DNA from: Frankiaceae bacterium
GTDB lineage: Bacteria > Actinomycetota > Actinomycetes > JAFAQI01
Direction: 5' to 3'
DNA length: 6,761 bases
Assembly (NCBI GenBank): GCA_030840615.1
Contig: JAVEEE010000206.1
Coordinates: forward strand, 1 to 6,761
This document shows, one piece after another, positions 1 to 4,863 of this stretch (positions are counted from its first letter, which is position 1; every line of letters starts with the position of its first letter). The notes under the pieces are model-generated. The model worked only from the letters and a program-made list of their open reading frames with translations, ran no database searches and was not told the origin of the DNA. A program made the position numbers and the translations under genes.

Positions 1-282
1 GAGCGGGGTGTGCGTCTTGATGAAACGTCGGTGCTGCTGCGCGTCGAGTCGCGCCAGCACGTCGTCGAGCGGGGCCAGCAGCATGTCGAGCCATGGCGAC
101 AGGATCGAGATCGGCGCAGGGAGCTCCACGCTGTCGAAGACGAGCAACGCGCACAGCCGCTGCATCCATGTCGTCCCGCACTTGGGCGGCGTGCTGACGA
201 CGATGTCGCCAGGCCGAAACGTGAAGCCCTCCCACCGAATGCTGTCGGCCACGACCGACCGGTACCGCTTGAGCTCACTCAT
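1..282 (-). CDS. Sulfotransferase family protein, N-terminal 94 residues (runs off left edge)
   Basis: This is the N-terminal part of a PAPS-dependent sulfotransferase, a cytosolic enzyme that moves a sulfonate group from PAPS to a hydroxyl or amine acceptor. Residues 30-41 read STPPKCGTTWMQ, the 5'-phosphosulfate-binding loop of the Sulfotransfer_1 family, with Lys34 as the PAPS lysine. Residues 86-94 read RFIKTHTPL, matching the family's KTH segment, so His91 is the likely catalytic base. The gene is cut by the window edge three residues later, so the 3'-phosphate-binding region and acceptor site cannot be seen. The ATG at 282 is chosen because a GAGGGG ribosome site sits five bases upstream; an in-frame GTG at 288 is the alternative. 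It lies 40 bases behind ACAD-1 on the same strand, so co-transcription is likely. The acceptor is unknown; a sterol or other lipid alcohol would fit the neighbours but is inference. Confidence 0.9.
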   Translation of the reverse strand, partial: MSELKRYRSVVADSIRWEGFTFRPGDIVVSTPPKCGTTWMQRLCALLVFDSVELPAPISILSPWLDMLLAPLDDVLARLDAQQHRRFIKTHTPL

Positions 283-287
283 GTCCA

Positions 288-293
288 CCCCTC
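288..293 (-). promoter_or_regulatory. Ribosome binding site of the sulfotransferase gene
   Basis: Read on the minus strand this is GAGGGG, five bases before the ATG at 282. It favours that ATG over the in-frame GTG at 288, which overlaps the purine run itself. Confidence 0.55.
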
Positions 294-322
294 GAGCCCA
301 CGTCCACCGTCGAGCGGCACCA

Positions 323-1384
323 CTATGGCCCGATGTCGGCTCGCTCCGCCACCAGTCTCCGCTGCTCGTGGCTGTCGCCGAGCAGCAGCCTGGTCGCGGT
401 CGCCCGTTTGAAGTAGAGATGCGCGTCGTGCTCCCAGGTGAACCCGATGCCGCCGTGCAGCTGGATCGTGTCGGCCGCGATCCGGTAGGCCGCGTCACCG
501 CAGACCGACAGCGCGAGTGGCGCGACCACAGGGACCTCGTCGGGCGCCGACGCGGCTGCCCACGCCGCGTAGTAGGCCGTCGAGGCAGCCGACTCGAGGA
601 GGACGACGAGATCGGCGGCACGATGCTGCAGCGCCTGGAACGAGCCGATCGGGCGGTCGAACTGCACCCGCGTCTTCAGGTGGTCGACGGTCGTCTCGAG
701 ACACCAGCGAGCCACACCGACCGCCTCGACGGACAACGCGATCCGCAACAGGTCGACGGCGTGCGCTGCCGCCGGCCCGTCGCCGACACGAGCCGCCGAT
801 GTCGAGGCCAGCCGCACGGTGGCCTGTCGCCGCGTCGGGTCCAACGTGGGTCGCGGCTGGACCACCACCCCGGCCACGGAGGTGTGCACCAGCCACAAGC
901 CGCCCGGCGATGCGAGGAGTACGACGTCTGCGAGCGCACCGTCGACGACGTGCCGCAGCTCTCCGGTCAGCGCGCCACCGGACACCTCGACCTCGCCGAC
1001 CGCGATGGTCGCGACCGCCTCACCTACCGCTATCCGGCCGAGCACGTCCGACCGGCCCGCGCCGCCCTCGAGCCGGCTCGATGCCCGCTCGAGAGCGACC
1101 GCGGCGACCGCCGAAGGAAGCAGCGGCACCGGCAGCAGCGACCGGCCGGCTTCCTCGAGCGCGACCGCGAGGTCGACGAAGGAGCCACCTGTGCCGCCGG
1201 CATCTTCCGACACCGCCAGCCCGGCCAACCCCAGGTCACCGGCGACGAGCTTCCACAGTGCAGGGTCGTGTCCGGTCGGGCCTGCGACGGCAGCCCGCAC
1301 GTGTGCACTGGTCGACCGGTCGGTCGCCAGGTCACGCACCGCACGACGCAACTCGTGCTGCTCGTCGGTGAAGGAGAAGTCCAT
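323..1384 (-). CDS. Acyl-CoA dehydrogenase, small FadE-type subunit (ACAD-1)
   Basis: This 353-residue flavoprotein belongs to the acyl-CoA dehydrogenase superfamily, which introduces the 2,3 double bond in acyl-CoA beta-oxidation. The N-terminal helical domain begins with MDFSFTDEQ, the usual family start, so the ATG at 1384 is preferred to an upstream in-frame ATG at 1417. The C-terminal domain has the FAD/dimer motif RVQFDRPIGSFQ (239-250) and GGIGFTWEHDAHLYFKRA (311-328). Glu318 there matches the catalytic Glu position of medium-chain acyl-CoA dehydrogenases. The middle beta-domain is short and lacks the normal FAD-contacting SEPxAGSD and WxTN-type segments: the stretch around residues 121-160 only loosely resembles them. 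That pattern is typical of small subunits of actinobacterial alpha2-beta2 FadE complexes rather than of self-sufficient enzymes. It is transcribed divergently from ACAD-2 and is followed by the sulfotransferase. Substrate unknown. Confidence 0.92.
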   Translation of the reverse strand: MDFSFTDEQHELRRAVRDLATDRSTSAHVRAAVAGPTGHDPALWKLVAGDLGLAGLAVSEDAGGTGGSFVDLAVALEEAGRSLLPVPLLPSAVAAVALERASSRLEGGAGRSDVLGRIAVGEAVATIAVGEVEVSGGALTGELRHVVDGALADVVLLASPGGLWLVHTSVAGVVVQPRPTLDPTRRQATVRLASTSAARVGDGPAAAHAVDLLRIALSVEAVGVARWCLETTVDHLKTRVQFDRPIGSFQALQHRAADLVVLLESAASTAYYAAWAAASAPDEVPVVAPLALSVCGDAAYRIAADTIQLHGGIGFTWEHDAHLYFKRATATRLLLGDSHEQRRLVAERADIGP

Positions 1385-1407
1385 CGGGCGGGAGCCTAAT
1401 CCGCCCG
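1385..1407. repeat. Inverted repeat CGGGCGG-N9-CCGCCCG around the ACAD-1 -10 element
   Basis: The arms 1385-1391 and 1401-1407 are perfect 7-base reverse complements separated by nine bases. The nine-base gap contains the leftward -10 hexamer, and the inner arm ends directly at the ACAD-1 start codon. The position suits a repressor operator; a GC-rich chance match is possible because the arms contain only G and C. Confidence 0.45.
1393..1398 (-). promoter_or_regulatory. Putative -10 element for the leftward unit (ACAD-1 and sulfotransferase)
   Basis: On the minus strand this reads TAGGCT, fitting the actinobacterial TANNNT consensus. Eight bases separate it from the ATG at 1384, so transcription would begin at or within a base or two of the start codon, giving an essentially leaderless mRNA. 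No strong ribosome site precedes the ATG, which agrees. No good -35 match is seen at 16-19 bases upstream; AGGTTT (1421-1416) is the 17-base candidate and is weak. Confidence 0.4.
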
Positions 1408-1419
1408 GACGACCCAAAC

Positions 1420-1434
1420 CTGACGACCCGTCAG
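1420..1434. repeat. Inverted repeat CTGACG-ACC-CGTCAG, candidate operator
   Basis: Two perfect 6-base arms (1420-1425 and 1429-1434) flank a 3-base spacer. The left arm coincides with the rightward -35 hexamer, and the repeat also covers the place where a leftward -35 would sit. A bound regulator could therefore control both units. The motif does not match the KstR (AAC..GTT core) or KstR2 (CAAG..CTTG core) operators as I know them, so the regulator is not identified. It is the type of site used by TetR- or GntR-family proteins, which is inference. Confidence 0.5.
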
Positions 1435-1449
1435 AAACCGCGATACAGT
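1420..1449 (+). promoter_or_regulatory. Putative promoter of the rightward operon, leaderless type
   Basis: A -35-like CTGACG (1420-1425) is followed after 18 bases by TACAGT (1444-1449), which fits TANNNT. Only six bases separate the -10 from the GTG at 1456, so the expected transcription start falls on the start codon. No Shine-Dalgarno sequence precedes that GTG, as expected for a leaderless mRNA, a common arrangement in actinobacteria. Confidence 0.5.
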
Positions 1450-1455
1450 GCCGCC

Positions 1456-2646
1456 GTGGACTTCGACTTCTCCCCGGAGCAGCGCGCTTTCCTCGCCGAG
1501 GTCGAGGCCTTTCTCGACGAGCACGCCACCGTTCCCGACGTCGCCGACCAGACCCGCGAAAACATGGCGCAGATCGTCGACACCCCGCAACGCCGGGCGT
1601 TCATGAAGAAGCTCGCGGACCGTGGCTGGCTGGGCATCACCTGGCCCAAGGAATGGGGCGGCAAGGAGAGCGACGGGGTCTACGAGTACCTCCTCAACGA
1701 AGCTCTCGCCGGGCGCGGTGCCCCGCAGATCGGCAAGGGCGTCGGCATCATCGGCAAGACGGTGCTGCGGCACGGCAGCGACAAGCTCAAGCAGGAGTTC
1801 CTGCCGAAGATCCTCAACGCCGAGGTCGAGTTCGCCGTCGGCTACAGCGAACCCGACGCGGGCAGCGACGCCGCCTCGATGCGCCTCAAGGCCGACCGCG
1901 ACGAGGAGAACAGGGGTTGGCGGCTCAACGGCCAGAAGATCTGGACGACGTCGGCGCACTTCGCCGACTGGTACTGGGTGGGCGCGCGCACCCACCCAGA
2001 GCTGCCCAAGCACCAGGGCATCACGCTGTTCCTCGTCCCCATGGACCACCCCGGTCTCACGATCAAAGAGATCTGGACGATGGGTGACGAGCGCACCAAC
2101 GAGGTCTTCTTCGACGACGTCTTCGTCTCCGACGACTACGTCGTGGGCGAGCTCGGCCGCGGCTTCCAATACATCTCCGAGGCCCTCGACCTCGAGCGCT
2201 TCACGATGTTCACCTACTCGCCCATCAAGGCGCGCCTCGACCTGCTCGTCGACCACGTCAAGACGGCGAGCCGCGACGGCGAGGCACTGCGTGACGATCC
2301 CGTTGTCCGGGCCCGCATCGCGCGGCTTGCGACGGACGCCGAAGTCGCCCGTTGCCTGGGGCTGCGGTTCGTCGCCAAGTCGCTCAAGGGTGGCGCGGCT
2401 CCGACCGCGGAGGCCAGCGCCTACAAGCTGTTCGCGACCGAGTTCTCGAAGCGGCTGGCCAACGCGTCGATGGATCTCGCCGGACCCGGCACCCAGCTGC
2501 GCGTCGGCACCGAGGACGCGCCGATGAAAGGCCGGGCGGAGTCGACCTACCGATACACGGTGCTCGACACGATCGGTGGCGGGACGTCCGAGGTGCAGAA
2601 GAACATCCTCGCGCGACGCAAGCTCGGCCTTCCCAAGAACTTCTGA
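1456..2646 (+). CDS. Acyl-CoA dehydrogenase, large FadE-type catalytic subunit (ACAD-2)
   Basis: This is a 396-residue acyl-CoA dehydrogenase. Residues 130-139 (YSEPDAGSDA) and 163-172 (WTTSAHFADW) are the canonical FAD- and substrate-contacting segments of the middle domain, and the C-terminal GGGTSEVQKNILARR (374-388) is the usual end of the fold. The helix segment LDLER (244-248) matches the isovaleryl-CoA/long-chain dehydrogenase position of the catalytic base, so Glu247 is the likely base. The RxxFGxxxxxxQ motif that normally contacts the FAD of the neighbouring subunit is missing: residues 271-292 read as an unrelated charged segment. Length and features match the catalytic subunit of mycobacterial heteromeric sterol side-chain dehydrogenases (ChsE4/FadE26-like). 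The GTG start is set by the conserved MDFDFSPEQ N-terminus. It heads the operon; ACAD-3 is the obvious partner. The substrate is inferred as a 2-methyl-branched acyl-CoA. Confidence 0.93.
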   Translation: MDFDFSPEQRAFLAEVEAFLDEHATVPDVADQTRENMAQIVDTPQRRAFMKKLADRGWLGITWPKEWGGKESDGVYEYLLNEALAGRGAPQIGKGVGIIGKTVLRHGSDKLKQEFLPKILNAEVEFAVGYSEPDAGSDAASMRLKADRDEENRGWRLNGQKIWTTSAHFADWYWVGARTHPELPKHQGITLFLVPMDHPGLTIKEIWTMGDERTNEVFFDDVFVSDDYVVGELGRGFQYISEALDLERFTMFTYSPIKARLDLLVDHVKTASRDGEALRDDPVVRARIARLATDAEVARCLGLRFVAKSLKGGAAPTAEASAYKLFATEFSKRLANASMDLAGPGTQLRVGTEDAPMKGRAESTYRYTVLDTIGGGTSEVQKNILARRKLGLPKNF

Positions 2647-2663
2647 TGGCTGTGACCTCGTGA
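2646..2663 (+). other. Possible five-codon bridging mini-ORF between ACAD-2 and the racemase
   Basis: ATG at 2646 overlaps the ACAD-2 stop as TGATG. It encodes MAVTS and stops with a TGA at 2661-2663 that overlaps the racemase GTG start as GTGA. It could pass terminating ribosomes on to a start with no clear Shine-Dalgarno sequence. It may equally be chance, since such overlaps are short. Confidence 0.2.
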
Positions 2664-3820
2664 GCGGCCTGCTCGACGGCGTGACGGTGCTCGACCTCGC
2701 CAGCGTCGGACCGGCAGCGCGCGCCTCCGGCTGGCTCGCCGACTACGGCGCAGACGTCGTGAAGATCGGCGCGGTGGCGAGCCGAGGCGACGCGCAGCTG
2801 ACGCCGCCGCCGCACGCCTACAGCGGCGGTCGCGGCACCCGTCGCATCCGCCTCGACCTCAAGAGCGACGCCGGCCGGGACGTGTTCCTGCGGTTGGCCG
2901 AGACAGCCGACGTCGTCATCGAGAGCTTCCGCCCCGGCGTCGTCGCCCGGCTCGGCATCGGTTACGACGACGTGAAGAGCCGCAACCCGCGCATCGTCTA
3001 CTGCTCCACAACCGGCTACGGGCAGGACGGCTCGCGAGCGCAGTGGGCTGGGCACGACCTCAACTACCTGGCGGTCGGCGGCTACCTCGCCAACACCGAA
3101 CGCGGTCCCGACGGCAAGCCGCCGGTGCCCGGCGCCACGGTGGCAGACAGCGCCGCCGGCGGCATGCAGGCAGTTGTCGCGATCCTGGCCGCGTTGGTCG
3201 CTCGTGGCACGACCGGCGAAGGCGGCTACCTCGACGTCTCGGTCGCCGACGGGGTGCTGGCGTTGATGGCGCTGCAGATCGACGACTATCTCGTCACCGG
3301 CGCGGCTCCGGCCGCGGGCACCGCGCCGCTGCGCGGCCGCTTCGCCTGCTATGACACCTACGCCACCTCTGACGGCAGATGGCTCGCGGTCGCAGCCATC
3401 GAGTCGCGGTTCTGGGCCAACCTCTGCCGCGCTGTCGGTGTCGAGGACCTCGTCGACAAGCAATACGACAACGACGCGCAGCACGACGTTCGAGCCCGGC
3501 TCGCACAGGCGTTCGCGCAGCGGACGCGCGACGCGTGGACCGAGTTGCTCGCTGGTGCCGACACCTGCGTCACGCCCGTCCTCGAGGTCGCCGAGGTCGC
3601 CGTCGACGAGGGCTTTTCGGCGCGTGCTGCGGTGACGACGGCCGAGCATCCGACGTCCGGAAGGCTGCAACAGCTCGCACCGTTGTTTGCCGGTGCCGAA
3701 CGCAGACCGGCGTACTCGCTGCCCGATCAGACCGGCACAGACACCAAAACCCTGCTCGCCGAGCACGGCTTCCGCCCCGAGGAGATCGCTGCCTTGCACG
3801 ACGCAGGAGTCATCGGATGA
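2660..3820 (+). CDS. Alpha-methylacyl-CoA racemase-like protein (CaiB/BaiF family III fold)
   Basis: This 386-residue protein has the family III CoA-transferase fold, but its active-site residues are those of alpha-methylacyl-CoA racemase, which interconverts 2R- and 2S-methylacyl-CoA by a 1,1-proton transfer. AGHDLNYLA (130-138) gives His132, VADSAAGGM (161-169) gives Asp163 and AVAAIESRFW (243-252) gives Glu248. Their order and spacing match His126, Asp156 and Glu241 of the Mycobacterium tuberculosis racemase MCR. The N-terminal LADYGADVVKI (26-36) and RPGVVARLGIGY (91-102) are standard for the fold. One oddity is that the residues after VVKI (GAVASRG) lack the usual acidic/Arg-Pro CoA-contact signature. 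The GTG at 2660 is the only start that places the N-terminus at SGLLDGVTVLDL; no convincing ribosome site precedes it, so coupling to ACAD-2 thirteen bases upstream is likely. A true CoA-transferase is the alternative. Confidence 0.87.
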   Translation: MSGLLDGVTVLDLASVGPAARASGWLADYGADVVKIGAVASRGDAQLTPPPHAYSGGRGTRRIRLDLKSDAGRDVFLRLAETADVVIESFRPGVVARLGIGYDDVKSRNPRIVYCSTTGYGQDGSRAQWAGHDLNYLAVGGYLANTERGPDGKPPVPGATVADSAAGGMQAVVAILAALVARGTTGEGGYLDVSVADGVLALMALQIDDYLVTGAAPAAGTAPLRGRFACYDTYATSDGRWLAVAAIESRFWANLCRAVGVEDLVDKQYDNDAQHDVRARLAQAFAQRTRDAWTELLAGADTCVTPVLEVAEVAVDEGFSARAAVTTAEHPTSGRLQQLAPLFAGAERRPAYSLPDQTGTDTKTLLAEHGFRPEEIAALHDAGVIG

Positions 3821-4371
3821 CGCAGACCGCTGACCTGCCCGCCGACATCGCCGGCCTCATCGACCAGGTGCAGTACGAGGAGGCGGGCGAGTTCCCGGTC
3901 GAACGCGGCTACATCTGGACGTCGTGCGCGTCCGTGGAGAACGGCAACCCCTTGTTCTGGAACGACGAGGTCGCGGCGGAGCTCACCGGCGGGCCGATCG
4001 CCCCGCCCTCGATGATCTCGACGTGGTTCCGCCCACACTTCTGGGCTCCCGACCGCGTCGAGCAGAAGCAGCCGTTACAAGTGCACTTCGACATGAAGAA
4101 GCGCTTCGACCTCCCGGAAGCCGTCATGACCGACAACACGATCGTCTTCCACGAGCCGGTACGTCCCGGCGACGTCCTGACGACGTGTCAGCGGCTGCGA
4201 TCGGTGAGCCCGGAGAAGACCACGAAGCTCGGCACCGGTCGCTTCTGGGTCATCGACGTCGAGTACCGCAACGACCGAGGCGACCTCGTCGGCGTCGAGT
4301 CGTGGACGGGCTTCGGGTATCGCCGTGACGTTGCTCGCTCCGCTCACAACGCCACCGGCGGACAGGAATGA
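3817..4371 (+). CDS. MaoC-type hydratase subunit, degenerate hot-dog (N-terminal dehydratase type)
   Basis: This 184-residue protein has a single hot-dog fold of the MaoC N-terminal dehydratase group. Where hydratase-2 enzymes have D-x-N-P-L-H, this protein reads ENGNPLFWND (41-50): the motif's Asp position is Asn42 and its His position is Phe47, so it probably has no catalytic dyad. Later fold landmarks are present: GGPIAPPSM (58-66), the HEPVRPGD turn (112-119) that opens the second half of hot-dog domains, and a terminal strand at 144-168. The ATG overlaps the racemase stop as ATGA and has AGGAG seven bases upstream (3805-3809), so translation is coupled. By analogy with ChsH2 it would be the structural or substrate-binding half of a heteromer with the next gene. 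The C-terminal DUF35 domain found in ChsH2 is absent. Confidence 0.8.
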   Translation: MTQTADLPADIAGLIDQVQYEEAGEFPVERGYIWTSCASVENGNPLFWNDEVAAELTGGPIAPPSMISTWFRPHFWAPDRVEQKQPLQVHFDMKKRFDLPEAVMTDNTIVFHEPVRPGDVLTTCQRLRSVSPEKTTKLGTGRFWVIDVEYRNDRGDLVGVESWTGFGYRRDVARSAHNATGGQE

Positions 4372-4853
4372 CAACCCTCATCGTTGGCCCGACCATCGAC
4401 CAGGTTCACGTTGGTCTGCGACTGCCCGTCCTCACCTATGACGTCTCCGCGACCACTGTCGTGCTTGGCGCGCTGGCCACCCGCGACTGGCGGCCGCAGC
4501 ACCACGACTACCACTTCGCCACCGAGCGCAACGGTGTGCGCGACATCTTCATCAACGCGCCCAACCAGGCTGCATGGTTCGAGCGCTACCTCACGGACTG
4601 GACCGGCGCGCGCGGCCGGCTCGGCCGGCTCGGCTTCCGCATGAAGGACTCCGTCTTCCCCGGCGACACCATGACGATGACCGGCACCGTCACCTCGACG
4701 TCCGTCGACGACAACGGCTGCGGCTGGGCGGATGTCGACGTCGTGCTGCGCGTCGGTGACCGGGTCTGCACGACCTGTGCGGCGAGGGTCGCGCTGCCGA
4801 CCAGCAACGACGACAATCCCTGGTCACGCCAGGGCGAGCAGTGGAAGCCCTGA
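4368..4853 (+). CDS. MaoC-type (R)-specific enoyl-CoA hydratase subunit with catalytic Asp/His
   Basis: This 161-residue single hot-dog protein is likely the active hydratase half that adds water across the 2,3 double bond of an enoyl-CoA. RDWRPQHHDYHFA (39-51) is a variant of the hydratase-2 motif, keeping the five-residue spacing between catalytic Asp (Asp40) and His (His45). VFPGDTMTMTGTV (96-108) is the turn and strand that follow in MaoC proteins. Its ATG overlaps the stop of the preceding subunit gene as ATGA, so the two are translationally coupled and probably made in equal amounts. Together they resemble the ChsH1-ChsH2 heteromer of cholesterol side-chain degradation, in which pairing of unlike hot-dogs makes room for bulky acyl groups. 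A steroid-sized substrate is inferred from that analogy only. Confidence 0.83.
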   Translation: MTTLIVGPTIDQVHVGLRLPVLTYDVSATTVVLGALATRDWRPQHHDYHFATERNGVRDIFINAPNQAAWFERYLTDWTGARGRLGRLGFRMKDSVFPGDTMTMTGTVTSTSVDDNGCGWADVDVVLRVGDRVCTTCAARVALPTSNDDNPWSRQGEQWKP

Positions 4854-4857
4854 GGAG
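4854..4857 (+). promoter_or_regulatory. Ribosome binding site that favours the GTG start of ACAD-3
   Basis: GGAG follows directly on the stop codon of the hydratase gene. It is six bases from the GTG at 4864 but twelve from the in-frame ATG at 4870, so it supports initiation at the GTG. Confidence 0.55.
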
Positions 4858-4863
4858 ATCGCC

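Noticed and set aside
8..1399. Long plus-strand frame opposite the sulfotransferase and ACAD-1
   Set aside because: It spans two minus-strand genes with clear motifs and has no recognisable protein features.
1385..1417. N-terminal extension of ACAD-1 to an ATG at 1417
   Set aside because: The extra eleven residues (Gly/Pro/Arg-rich) precede the conserved MDFSFTDEQ start and would overlap the promoter region.
2384..3799. Long open frame on the minus strand opposite the racemase (471 codons)
   Set aside because: It is antisense to a gene with clear family motifs; its translation is Arg/Val/Gly-rich with no recognisable domain, as expected of GC-rich mirror frames.
4732..4863. N-terminal extension of ACAD-3 to an ATG at 4732
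   Set aside because: It would lie inside the hydratase gene in another frame; a ribosome site and the conserved MDFTSEQ start place initiation at 4864.
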